Below, piece after piece: positions 16,969 to 26,600 of a DNA stretch of 64,000 nt. Source of the DNA: Schlesneria paludicola DSM 18645. GTDB lineage: Bacteria; Planctomycetota; Planctomycetia; Planctomycetales; Planctomycetaceae. A program made the position numbers and the translations under genes. Numbering within the stretch: position 1 is the first letter of the stretch; each line of letters opens with the position of its first letter. Under the pieces are notes generated by a model. The model worked only from the letters and a program-made list of their open reading frames with translations. It was not told the DNA's origin and did not search any database. The stretch is from contig NZ_JH636436.1 in the NCBI RefSeq assembly GCF_000255655.1, positions 1-64,000 of the forward strand, given 5' to 3'.

Positions 16969-17421
16969 TCTGAGTCCTCCATGAAGTGACAGACATTCAA
17001 CCTGACCGCAAACCGCACCGCGTTGATGTGGCAAGCACGCACAATCGTTTGCAATGAGGATGTGGCTGGAGATCGAAGTGAGACGAATTCAGCTTCCGTG
17101 CCATGTCCATGTGAGTTCAAGAAATGACGTCGAGCCTTCCGTCGGCTCGACCACCTACGAACCGTATCCGTTGAAATTCACACCGTCAAAAGAAATTCGC
17201 AGAATCACGACAGAATTTAAGGAGAATTGTCTTTGAATCCGCAAGCCGCAGAACACCTAATCACCCATGCTTGGTATCTCGCCCAGGTTCTCGGAGATGA
17301 GTGGCGTTGAAGGTCTCTGACTGCCCCGTCTTCCTGGAGACTTCATCCGGGAATTGTTGTCGCGATATGGATGGGGAGCCCATGCCACCGCCATCTTCAC
17401 AGCCGGAGCAAGTTGATTGGC
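16969..17421. other. Intergenic, no supported gene
   Basis: 453 bp containing the start region of the BON gene (ribosome site CTCAGA/GGAGG complement at 16969-16980). I see no other conserved feature. Confidence 0.5.
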
Positions 17422-18546
17422 TCAGCCAACGTGGTTACGCGCGGCGGAGTGGCGAATGCCCCAACAGGCCGTGCCGGCCGCCGCCGCCGCAAACAGGTAC
17501 TCGAGCACCGGAATTCTGGCGACCGGTTGAGCTGCCGGGGCGGCGACTGAGCCTGTGCCTGGAGCGAGTGGCGGGGCGGTGATTGCGAGCGGAGCGATCG
17601 CGACTTCAGGTTCAGTGGGAGGAACCTGGCGATAGTCGCGAATCGGGATGGACTTCGATTCCACGATCTCTGGGATCGATTCGTCCACCGCGGCAAACAG
17701 CTCATCGGGAAAGTCAGGGTTAATCTCAAGTGACCCTGCGACGATTTCGAAGATATTGTAGGTTGGATCATCGGTCGAGATGGGCGACGTTCTGAGTTCG
17801 CGGACGCGAGTCGGAATTGCGGTGCACTGGTCACCCATCTGAAAGGTCACATATTTCTCAACAACCGACGAATGCAAGATTTTACGCTGGGGGTCGAGAG
17901 ACTCGATTTTCATAGGGTACATTCCCAGCGATTCGGCCAGCCAGACATCCAGCCGATACTGGCTTTGGTGGTGGAAGAGGATGATCTGCTGCACGGGAAG
18001 GCCGTCCAGATTCTCCCGCCGCACCGTCGAGCACACGTCATTCGATTCGAGCATCCGTTTCCAGGTAAATGGATCCTGCACGATAGGCCATCGTCCGGCC
18101 GTGAAATCGTCAAACAGCCACTCGAATTGAGCCAGATGCAGCAGCCCCATCGGCAATGGTGACGGGCCATTTTCTTTCCCGGTATAGGTCCATGAGTCCG
18201 CATTGTTGGCGGCCCATTCGTCCCCGCAATGGTCATCAGGAGTCGTCGAAGGTGTTAATCCTCCGTTGCGAACGTAGAGCTTCGGGACACGGGCGCGATA
18301 CTTCGAATCCTTCATCCAGAATTCCAGTTCTCTCGCGAAGTCGGGGCTGCGAAGTACCATGCGATAGTGCAACGAGTGAATCAACTTGGCGGACTCACTG
18401 GCCGCCTGGATGCAGCGTTCAATCTCTTGTTTTCGTAAGAAATCTTGCGCATGCAATTCTGGAGGACTGGACGTCATGGCGATCGCAATGATCCCAAGAA
18501 GCGACCGGTACGTTACCCACGCGATCCAGCGTCGATCAACCGACAT
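17422..18546 (-). CDS. Hypothetical exported protein with C-terminal hydrophobic segment
   Basis: About 374 aa from the ATG at 18546, chosen because GAGGAG lies 8 nt upstream; a TTG further upstream is less likely. A signal-like hydrophobic stretch (YRSLLGIIAIAMTSSPPELHAQ) is followed by a mixed globular part with a region resembling outer-membrane lipoprotein-sorting-type folds (KLYVRNGG, YRLDVWLAESLGMYPMKIES, then FPDELF), a proline/alanine-rich linker (about 315-345) and a short hydrophobic C-terminal segment (LEYLFAAAAAGTACWGI). The sorting-fold comparison is weak. The likely location is periplasmic or membrane-attached. Confidence 0.6.
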   Translation of the reverse strand: MSVDRRWIAWVTYRSLLGIIAIAMTSSPPELHAQDFLRKQEIERCIQAASESAKLIHSLHYRMVLRSPDFARELEFWMKDSKYRARVPKLYVRNGGLTPSTTPDDHCGDEWAANNADSWTYTGKENGPSPLPMGLLHLAQFEWLFDDFTAGRWPIVQDPFTWKRMLESNDVCSTVRRENLDGLPVQQIILFHHQSQYRLDVWLAESLGMYPMKIESLDPQRKILHSSVVEKYVTFQMGDQCTAIPTRVRELRTSPISTDDPTYNIFEIVAGSLEINPDFPDELFAAVDESIPEIVESKSIPIRDYRQVPPTEPEVAIAPLAITAPPLAPGTGSVAAPAAQPVARIPVLEYLFAAAAAGTACWGIRHSAARNHVG

Positions 18547-18716
18547 CGCCAATCTCCTCAACCGACTCTAAGTCAATCGGGCTGATGTAAGACGGAATGA
18601 CTATTGCGAGGGGTGATTAGACAGAGGTCGTTGAGGAATTTCAAGAGGGGTTTTCAGTTCAGGCGAAGGATTTCAATGAATCCAGGGTTCGCCGAACAAC
18701 AGACCTCGCGCCGTGG

Positions 18717-19649
18717 TCAGCGATAGAAATCGACAGTTCGCTGGATGCCATCCACGATTGAGGTGGCGCGCCAGTCAGGCAGCACGTTCGTAATCAGATC
18801 CGTGCGTGGCGAATCATTTCGTGGCAGAGTCGGCCCTTCGATTGTGATCGTGCGAGCAGAACCGGGAACCGCAAGATCAATGGCTGTGACCAGTTGCTCA
18901 ACGGTCGCCGCTTCGCTCGGCAGGTCGACGACGATCGAGCCTGGTGGCGTCTGCAGTGCCGTTTGCACGAATGCATTCGCCACGTCTTCGACATAGTCGT
19001 AACCCACCACGCCACGATAATTGATCTGAAAGGGCCGCCCTTCTGCCGCAGCTCGCGCCGCGAGCGATGGTCCGGCCGTCAGGCCCTGATCGCGTTCTGG
19101 GCCATAGACCACGTGCGGCCGGATTCCGACCGAAGGCAGGCCGGCATGCATCCAGTATTGCTCCGCAATCAGCTCCATCGCTTTCTTGAATGCGCCATAG
19201 AAGCTGGGGGAACGGTTTTCGGGAGCGGCTGTCGCCAGCAACCCGCCCGCGGAATCGGGTTCGGGGCCGAACACCGCCAGTGAACTGGCATAGGAAAGCC
19301 CCTGAATCTTCGATCTCACCGCCTGCTCGAACAGCGCCACGCTGCCCAGGACATTGACTTCGCATCCCAGGAAAGGGTCTTGCTGGCATGCGGGCGTCAG
19401 CAGCGCGGCCAGATGGATGACATGGCTGATGCGATGACGCTCAAAGACCTCCGCGAGCAGCGCTCGATCCAGCAAACTACCCGAGACAAATGGGACTCGG
19501 GTCGCGTTTGAACCCAGCAACCGCTCCCAGCGAGGGCGATTTTCATGGGCATCCAGCGCGACGGCCGCAAGACCTCGTTCCATCAGTGAACGAAGGACCC
19601 AGGTTCCAACAAATCCACTACCGCCGGTGACGAGAACGCTGATACTCAC
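18717..19649 (-). CDS. NAD-dependent epimerase/dehydratase (extended SDR)
   Basis: A 310-aa cytosolic protein, GTG start at 19649. The Rossmann motif TGGSGFVG (residues 8-15), the acidic residue ending beta-2 (ALDAH), the active-site YASSLAVFG region and YGAFKKAME containing the YxxxK pair identify an extended short-chain dehydrogenase/reductase, as does the GIRPHVVYGPERD block. The substrate is probably a nucleotide sugar or related metabolite but cannot be named. The Fur-family gene lies 77 bp downstream on the same strand. Confidence 0.88.
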   Translation of the reverse strand: MSISVLVTGGSGFVGTWVLRSLMERGLAAVALDAHENRPRWERLLGSNATRVPFVSGSLLDRALLAEVFERHRISHVIHLAALLTPACQQDPFLGCEVNVLGSVALFEQAVRSKIQGLSYASSLAVFGPEPDSAGGLLATAAPENRSPSFYGAFKKAMELIAEQYWMHAGLPSVGIRPHVVYGPERDQGLTAGPSLAARAAAEGRPFQINYRGVVGYDYVEDVANAFVQTALQTPPGSIVVDLPSEAATVEQLVTAIDLAVPGSARTITIEGPTLPRNDSPRTDLITNVLPDWRATSIVDGIQRTVDFYR

Positions 19650-19726
19650 GCCAGATCTCTTTCGATGGCGATCGCGGGAAAATCGAGGCGGCGATCGTGT
19701 CGGGGAAGGGCAATGACGACGGAATC

Positions 19727-20224
19727 TCAGATCATATCGAGCTTACGATGCGAACGGACGGGTGGTCGCGAACAGTCCGCGCAGATTCCTTCGACTTCCA
19801 GCCGGTGACCCGACATGCGAAACCCATGCTCGGCGGCAATGGTCTCCAGGAATCCCGAAATCATCTCGTTCGGGAATTCGATCATCTCGCCGCATTTCTT
19901 GCAGATCAGATGGTCGTGCTGTGGATAGCCATAGTCGTGCTCGTAGACTTCCCGGTCGTTGGCACGAGCCACTTTTCGGATCAGTCCTGCTTCTTGCAGC
20001 AGGTTCAGCGTCCGATACACGGTGCTGCGACTGGCAAGCATCGTTCCCTTGTGCCCTGCCAGGCTGTCGATCCATTGATCCGCATCAAAATGTTCATGTG
20101 ATGCGTAGATTGCCGTGACAACGGCCTCTCGCTCAGGAGTCAGCCGCATTTTCTTCGTCAGTAAGAACTCACGAAATTTGTCGACGGGTGCGACGGTCAC
20201 GTTCATCGTGGCCAGATCCGACAC
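19727..20224 (-). CDS. Fur-family transcriptional regulator
   Basis: 165 aa; the GTG at 20224 has a strong GAGGAG nine nt upstream, better than the ATG at 20206. A winged-helix N-terminal domain (RLTPEREAVVTAIY, then SRSTVYRTLNLLQEAGLIRK) precedes the metal-binding part HDYGYPQHDHLICKKCGEMIEF with the two-Cys CKKC and a second pair, CADC. This matches Fur/PerR/Zur repressors that bind Fe, Mn or Zn and shut off uptake or peroxide genes. Which metal it senses cannot be decided by eye. No metal transporter gene is adjacent. Confidence 0.9.
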   Translation of the reverse strand: MSDLATMNVTVAPVDKFREFLLTKKMRLTPEREAVVTAIYASHEHFDADQWIDSLAGHKGTMLASRSTVYRTLNLLQEAGLIRKVARANDREVYEHDYGYPQHDHLICKKCGEMIEFPNEMISGFLETIAAEHGFRMSGHRLEVEGICADCSRPPVRSHRKLDMI

Positions 20225-20413
20225 GAAACACTCTCCTCAGCTTTTGATCAATTGGAACAAACGGGCGATTGAAGACCGCCCCTTGCGACGTTGTGGCGCA
20301 CGCGACACGCGTGACCACATATCCTACACAGTAAATCTGTGGATGTCCAAAAGTTCAAATTGAAGACAGAATCGAAATCGACCAGCCGTGTGCGAATGTC
20401 CGCTACGAATCGG

Positions 20414-20707
20414 TCATTCGTCGTCGAAATCGATGCCCAGCGAATCGAACATCCGTGACAAGGCCGCTTCGAGCTTCTCGTCGGTATCGTAGGCGCCACT
20501 GTCGATGGCCTCTTTAATCTGAGCCAGTCGCTCGGCACGTACTTCTGGAGTTTCACTCAGCCGATCCATCATCTTACCTGCCGACGAAATCTCAAGTTCA
20601 TCTTTGGGAACCGAGACAATAGGTTCCGAAACAGGCTGCGCGGTCGTCGGAGCCACAGGGCGAGCGGGGGTCGCTCCCGATGCCGATCCAATTCCAGAGA
20701 CGTCCAT
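20414..20707 (-). CDS. flgM: FlgM-like anti-sigma-28 factor
   Basis: 97 aa from the ATG at 20707 (MDVSGIGSASG), preferred to a longer frame because GAGGGG precedes it and FlgM proteins are about 100 aa. After a Pro/Ala-rich disordered N-terminus, the KDELEISSAGKMMDRLSETPEVRAERLAQIKEAIDSGAYDTDEKLEAAL region carries the FlgM family pattern (D.(V/L)EIS, LP/TPEVR.E, I..G.Y). FlgM holds sigma-28 inactive until the flagellar hook is complete. No other flagellar gene is in the window, so it is a stand-alone locus. Confidence 0.82.
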   Translation of the reverse strand: MDVSGIGSASGATPARPVAPTTAQPVSEPIVSVPKDELEISSAGKMMDRLSETPEVRAERLAQIKEAIDSGAYDTDEKLEAALSRMFDSLGIDFDDE

Positions 20708-21423
20708 GTTACTCTGCCCCTCATTGCTTGGGCGATCAATCCGCTTCCACGATTTGGAAAACGCAGGATTCACGCCAGAGGGATCATAGCTCACACATGC
20801 CAGATTGTTCAACCGGGACTGCATTTGACGACTCATAACTTTCCCCTAATCAACAGGTTCGGACAAATTGTCCGGACGAGCGGGCAGTTGGGGGAACGTC
20901 GTCTTTCCCGGTGCTCAACATCGAACCTCACGCGGTTGACATCGAAAGCATGGCGATTTTTCAGCAGGGATCCGTCAGATGGATCATCGTTGTCGGCCCG
21001 AATTCGTCCGACACCACAGGTATCGGCGTTCCGGCCCTCAACAATTCAATCCACCTGAGAATTCCTCGCCAAATCCAGTTCATGGTTGTCGAAATAAACA
21101 AGTGTCCAGTATTGTTGTGTGGTGGAATGATGCAAAACGGAATGACGCCCGCTCGTCGATTCAACTGACGTCACGGCTTGAATTGCAGCGACAGCCGGAT
21201 GGATTCGGGTGCATCGGAGAAGACTCATGCAGCACTGGACGCGATCCCGATTTCATTTCCGCCAGTGCTGAGCGTCATCGTGCCATGTAAATTCGCGACT
21301 GCCGAAGATTCTGCGAAAAGGTGAACGTCCCTGCAGCTTCTCTCGCTGCGTATGATACGATTCGCGGCCCCCGTTTCCGTCGGCCGCCGAGGTTTTCGTC
21401 GGGGAGCCAACTAGGAGGATGTC
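20708..21423. other. Intergenic between divergent flgM-like and STAS genes
   Basis: 716 bp that should contain the two divergent promoters. Short frames here have no recognisable content. The STAS gene's ribosome site (AGGAGG, 21413-21418) lies at its right end. Confidence 0.5.
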
Positions 21424-21804
21424 ATGACAACCAGCCAATCCCTGCTCGAATTTCGTGACGGAAATATCACGTTCGTGATTTTTGGCGACGAATTGAAGCA
21501 ATTAGACGAATTGAATGTCGCCGGAGTTGGCGAACGTCTCGTCGAGATTGCCGAACGAGCCGCGCCGCCGCTGATGGTGCTCGACATGAGTGTCACGGAA
21601 TTCTTTGGATCATCATTTATTGAGGTCCTGTTCCGTGTCTGGAAGAAGCTCGGCACCAAACCCTCGCCCAAATTGGTTCTGGCCGGCGTCCAAACATACT
21701 GCCGGGAAGTGCTGAGCGTGACACACCTCGATTCGCTTTGGCCCGTCTATGAATCGCGCGATGCGGCCGTGGATGCTCTGAATCAGGTCGCTGTCACAGG
21801 TTGA
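21424..21804 (+). CDS. STAS-domain protein (anti-anti-sigma type)
   Basis: 126 aa starting with ATG behind AGGAGG. The core strand VLDMSVTEFFGSSFIEVLFRVWKKL, then KLVLAGV and an LDSLWPVYES segment, match the STAS fold (strand, phospho-acceptor loop, helix, strand). In the family a conserved serine in the D(s)xxxxxDSxG loop is phosphorylated by an RsbW-like kinase; here the equivalent is probably the FGSSF serine pair. No kinase or phosphatase partner is adjacent. Confidence 0.8.
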   Translation: MTTSQSLLEFRDGNITFVIFGDELKQLDELNVAGVGERLVEIAERAAPPLMVLDMSVTEFFGSSFIEVLFRVWKKLGTKPSPKLVLAGVQTYCREVLSVTHLDSLWPVYESRDAAVDALNQVAVTG

Positions 21805-22225
21805 ACGCGTACCAGACTGAATGCCGCGTCTATTCAGATGGGGCATCGATTGGGGTGGCGAATTTCGTTTGCCAGACGCTGATCGTGGCATTCTGATCGG
21901 CGTTGCTCTGTTTGGTGACACGGCGCACGCCAGATTGGCAAACTCGACGTAATCGGATCGTCGACCCTGGCGACACGAAATCGGGACTGCAACATGCTTC
22001 CGCAGATTCCTCTCGCAAGATATGTTGTGAAGTGGCCCGTGGTTGCCCGGCGGAAACGTGATGGATGCACTCAGCCACTGCATGACCCGACCGATTGAGC
22101 ACAGCCCGGCGGCGTGAGCGTCACGTGTCGGATGAGATGACGCCATTGACCGTCCACTTAAGCCACTTCCGCTTGAAAATGTGATGGCGGGTGACGAATT
22201 GATATCAAATGCGGGTTGATTTCGA
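21805..22225. other. Intergenic upstream of cmk
   Basis: 421 bp, no recognisable gene or repeat. Confidence 0.45.
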
Positions 22226-22903
22226 ATGATCGTGACGATCGATGGACCAGCGGGAACCGGCAAAAGCACCGTCGCACGAATCCTCGCCGAGCGGCTGGGC
22301 TTTGAGTTTCTGAATACCGGCGCCATGTATAGGGCGGTAGCCTACGCCTGCCTGCAACGGCAGGTCGAGCTGGCGAATACGACGGCTGTTGGTGACCTGG
22401 CCGGAACGCTTGAGATTCTCTTTTCCAACAATCACCTATTGCTGAACGGACTGGATGTCACCGAGGCGATTCGTGGACAAGAAGTGACGCAGTCCGCGTC
22501 AATCGTTGCCGCCAATCCCATCGTCCGCAAACGACTGGTCGAGCTGCAGCGTCAGGTCGGGCAGGGGGGCAACCTTGTCACTGAAGGTCGCGACCAAGGC
22601 ACGACCGTCTTTCCTGATGCGGAATGCAAGTTTTTTCTGACGGCTTCTCCCGCCGAGCGGGCCTTGCGTCGCCAGCGCGAACTGAACGCCAAGGGAGATG
22701 CGATTTCGCTGGATGAATTGCTCCAGCAGCAGGAACTCCGCGACCGCCGTGACGAATCCCGTGCGTGCTCACCCTTGAAGCCCGCGGACGATGCGCTGCA
22801 AGTTGACACCACCGAAATGTCGCTCGACCAAGTTGCCGCCCATCTTGAACGTCTGGTGCAACGCGCCAAAGCGGAACTCGATGCCTCATTTCAGCGACGC
22901 TGA
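22226..22903 (+). CDS. cmk: Cytidylate kinase
   Basis: 225 aa; phosphorylates CMP and dCMP with ATP in pyrimidine salvage. P-loop GPAGTGKST at residues 7-15, the nucleotide-acceptor motif FLNTGAMYRAVAYACL, VTEGRDQGTTVFPDAECKFFLTAS (the family's GRDigTvVFPdA block with Gln in place of the usual Ile) and RAxRR-type lid residues (ERALRRQREL). Length is normal. It is a single gene with an ATG start. Confidence 0.95.
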   Translation: MIVTIDGPAGTGKSTVARILAERLGFEFLNTGAMYRAVAYACLQRQVELANTTAVGDLAGTLEILFSNNHLLLNGLDVTEAIRGQEVTQSASIVAANPIVRKRLVELQRQVGQGGNLVTEGRDQGTTVFPDAECKFFLTASPAERALRRQRELNAKGDAISLDELLQQQELRDRRDESRACSPLKPADDALQVDTTEMSLDQVAAHLERLVQRAKAELDASFQRR

Positions 22904-22981
22904 AGCATGGCGACGTTGTGCTATTCGATTCTGAGCAGATCTTTTCTGGGCAATACCAATCTCCGTTGTCTCAACGTTCTC

Positions 22982-23395
22982 CTAAACCTTCCTTTTGGAT
23001 GACCGCACGTCGCAGGTGTTTGCGCGACACCGACCCGTCAACCGCAGTCGATTTCTAGCAAAAATTCGATAACCAAGGTTCATCGTTTGCGAAAGGATCG
23101 GGAGTCGAGTAATCGCGACGAGCGGACCAAATCCCACGGCCGTGTACAACCGACGAAAAACTTCCACACCCGTCACCCAGGTTCCATCCGATAACCGGCC
23201 CTGAATTTCTGCCATCAGGTCGTCGTACGTCTTGCCGAGTTCTTCCGGGCGGAAATCGGGATTGTCGATGTCGGTGAACTGAATTTTGCCCTTCCGGTCC
23301 ATTCGGCGTAGCAGATTGACTTCCCGAAGACAGAGCGGACAACCACCATCAAAAAAGACTTCAATTTCACAGGGCACCGTCAGGGCATTGGTCAT
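22982..23395 (-). CDS. DCC-family thiol-disulfide oxidoreductase (DUF393)
   Basis: 137 aa from the ATG at 23395 ([13 protein letters not shown]), which has AAGGAA about 6 nt upstream. The family-defining FFDGGCPLC sits at residues 14-22 with redox-active Cys19 and Cys22, followed by [20 protein letters not shown] and a C-terminal [12 protein letters not shown] region. It is a thioredoxin-fold protein of unproven partner. Two REP-like palindromes lie just upstream of its start. Confidence 0.87.
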   Translation of the reverse strand: MTNALTVPCEIEVFFDGGCPLCLREVNLLRRMDRKGKIQFTDIDNPDFRPEELGKTYDDLMAEIQGRLSDGTWVTGVEVFRRLYTAVGFGPLVAITRLPILSQTMNLGYRIFARNRLRLTGRCRANTCDVRSSKRKV

Positions 23396-23460
23396 CGAGA
23401 GTTCCTTTTCTCGAATTGTAGTCAACCACCTTCGGCGCGACGAAGAATTGATTTTGCCCT

Positions 23461-23486
23461 CGTTGCCAAGCTCCCGCTTGGCAACG
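23461..23486 (+). repeat. REP-like palindrome, copy 1
   Basis: 11-bp arms CGTTGCCAAGC / GCTTGGCAACG around a TCCC loop, perfectly paired. It is in opposite orientation to copy 2, 72 bp away. The stem differs from the commoner CGTTACC form by a compensated A-T to G-C change. Confidence 0.85.
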
Positions 23487-23558
23487 CTGCCTCGACTCGG
23501 AAGTGTCTACGAGGAGCCCTGCCACGTTCCTCGCGATGGGAAACCAGATCGCAAGAGG

Positions 23559-23584
23559 CGTTACCAAGCGGGAGCTTGGTAACG
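23559..23584 (-). repeat. REP-like palindrome, copy 2
   Basis: Arms CGTTACCAAGC / GCTTGGTAACG with loop GGGA (TCCC on the minus strand), perfectly paired. With copy 1 it forms an inverted pair of palindromes resembling a bacterial interspersed mosaic element between two minus-strand genes. Confidence 0.85.
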
Positions 23585-23651
23585 AGGAAACTTTACAGAA
23601 AACACGAGGAAACGAGGAAATGTAAACGGGTGCGCGAACAAATGTCCGCCA

Positions 23652-26600
23652 TCAGTCATTCAACGGCTGTGAGATCCTTAAATACGCGAACAGATTCCTC
23701 ACCTGCTCGTCGCTCAAATCTTTCAACTGATTCTCGGGCATCAGTGACTTTCGCGACTTGATCAATTCCTCAAGCTCGGCACGCTCCAGCGAAATGGTTT
23801 GCCCGTCGGGGCTGCGTAGCGTCACCGTCTGCGGATCGTTCTCTACCAGGAAACCGGTCACGACGCGGCCATCCTTCAAGACCGCAATCTGTGTTTCAAA
23901 CCCTTCCCGAATCTCGGCACTCGGGTTGACGATGTGAATCAGCATCTGCCGCAAATCATCCCGTTTGTACGTCGTCAGATCGGGGCCAATCTTGCCGCCC
24001 GATGCGTGCAACGTATGGCACTTGCCGCACATTTGCAGGTACAGTTTTTTACCGGGATACGGATCGCCTGCTCCGACCAGCACACTTGAATAGTGGTCAA
24101 TCTGCGTCTGCATCTCGGCGGTTGTCGCTCCCTCAATCTGATTCCAATGCTTCTGGATCAGGCCCGCCAAGTGGTCGTCGCGATGGATTGTCAACCGGCG
24201 GACCGTATCCAGAGGGAGTGCCGTTGCGGCAATTTCTCCGCGATCGACCGCTTCGACCAGCGCGATTGCCCAGCTCTTGCGGCTGACCAGCAGTGACTGG
24301 GCGACGGTACGGACATCCTCGTTCATGTTCGCGTATTGATTCAGGACCGCCGCGGCGATGTTCGGATCAGGATAGGCCTGTAGCGACGTCAGGATCGCCG
24401 CCTTCAGTCCGTCGTCTGCTGTCCTGGAAAAGGTTTCGAGCAGAATTGGAACGGAACGCGGCTGCTTCACCTCACCAAAAATCCCCGCATATTCGGCTCG
24501 CTTTCCCGCCGCGGCTTTCTCATCCGCGATGACCATCAGTGCTTCATCAATTGCTGGTCCGTCACCCTGACGAATCTTCAGCGACAACGAACCGCCGCCC
24601 GCCGCGCTTAACGCACTCACCAGGTCGGCCGGCACATTGCTCAATGAGCGTCCCTGGTATGCTTCTTCAAATCCCTGCATCAGCGCTTTCGTTGTGTCAG
24701 CATTAGGCGACTGCTTCAGCAGTCGGGCGCAGATTGCCAGATCGGCACGCTGCCCGGTCGATGCGAACCGACGCATCAGTCGCGGCAAGATTTCCTTCTG
24801 CACTAGCGGCCAGGTCCAAATGGTCCGGTCTTCGAAGAGATGCAGCGCCGGTGAAGCCTCTCCCGGTGCTGTGCTGACCACCGTCGTCGTTCCCGCAATT
24901 GGCTTCGTCACAGGCGGATCGACATTCGCTTCCAGCGCCCACCAGATCATCAGCGGTTGTCGCGCCTCGCTGGTATCTTCGTCATGCCGCATCAGATTGC
25001 GAAGAATCGGTAACGCTTGTTCCGATGGCAGGCGCTTCGCCGATGCGGCCATCTGATTGCGGACTTCGATATTCGGCTCGGTCACGGCGATTGCTGCCAC
25101 GCGTGCGGCGATATCGGACGGCAACTGTCGTTCGTCCGCCAGCAAACGAATTGTCCAGAGCCTGACTTGAGCTTCCTGGTGTTCGAGCGCTTTCAGGGCG
25201 GTTGCGTCGTTCAGGCCATCCGACAGATTGAGTGCCCACAGCAACTCGAGCGACAGTTGGCCCGATGTTCGAAACAGCTTCGACCGAAGGTCGGGCACGA
25301 CGGCCGCATCTTTGCGATCGGCAATCAGGCGCCGTGCGGCTTCTCGATGCCAGCGATCGGGACTCTCCAGCACGGTGAGCAGTTCAGAGGTTGTCATCTG
25401 ATCCAGCGTCTTTGCGACCGACTTGGGTTTCGAGATTTTCTCGGTCGCGGCAGGCTTGCGGCGGATGCGATAAACTCGTCCATGTTCACGGTCGAGACCA
25501 CCCTGATAGTTCGCCGTATGTGCGAGTTGCCCGTCGTACCAGTCGGCAACGTACAACGCTCCGTCGGGGCCATCCTTCACGTCCACCGGACGGAACCAGC
25601 TATCGGACGAATCCATGGCATATCCGATGTCTTTCGTCTTGAACGTCGAACCAACCGCCTCGACATCGCTAATCACCACATGATTCAGAATCGCGGCGGC
25701 ACCGAACAGCTTGCCTCGATACTTCGCGGGTAGTGCGAAGGGACCGTCCACATTTCCTTCATAAATCACAAATTCATGTGTGAAGCGTGGCACGTTGTGA
25801 TGTTCCATCGCGGGGAAGTACCCGAACGAGTACGGGTTCGACAGCGGCCCATGCTTCGAAAAGCCTTTTTGCAGGTAGGCGCCCTGCTGGTAGTGAAACC
25901 CGCGCGTATTGCCGCCGTTATGTCCCGAGAAGGCACGACCGGCGGAATCGAGTTCCAGGCCAAACGCATTTCCGCCGCCTTCCGAAAAGATCTCGTAACG
26001 CTTGGTGGTCGGCTGGTAACGCCACACATTCTGTCCTTGTGAATGCACGGCCGGGGCACCGGTCTTGTCGTCCCGCTTTCGCGGTGGACCGATCGTGACC
26101 GCACCCGACACGGTGCTCCCTTGAGCGCCGTACAGCCAGCCATCGGGGCCCCAGCGCAAACTGTTGACGACAGAATGAGAGTCTTCGATTCCGAATCCGG
26201 AAAGATGGACTTCCGGGTCGCTATCGGGCACATCGTTTCCATCTCGGTCAGGATAGAACAGCAGGTAGGGTGGATTCAAAACCCAAACTCCCCCGCGCCC
26301 CTGGACGAATGCCGTCGCGATGTTCAGGTCATCCAGGAACGTCGTGTGCTTGTCGAAGACACCATCGCCGTCGGTGTCTTCATGGATCGAAATCTTGTCG
26401 ATTCCTTTGACGCCGTGCGGTGGTGGTTCGGGCACTTTGTCGTAGACGGCTCGCCACCACTGGTCTTTACTCAACATGGTCAGTCCCGCCGGTTCGGGGT
26501 ACTGCAAGTATTGCATGACCCACAGTCGCCCGCGTTCGTCGAAATTCATGAATAGCGGTTGTGAGACAATCGGCTCGGCCAGCACGAGATCGATCTGCAG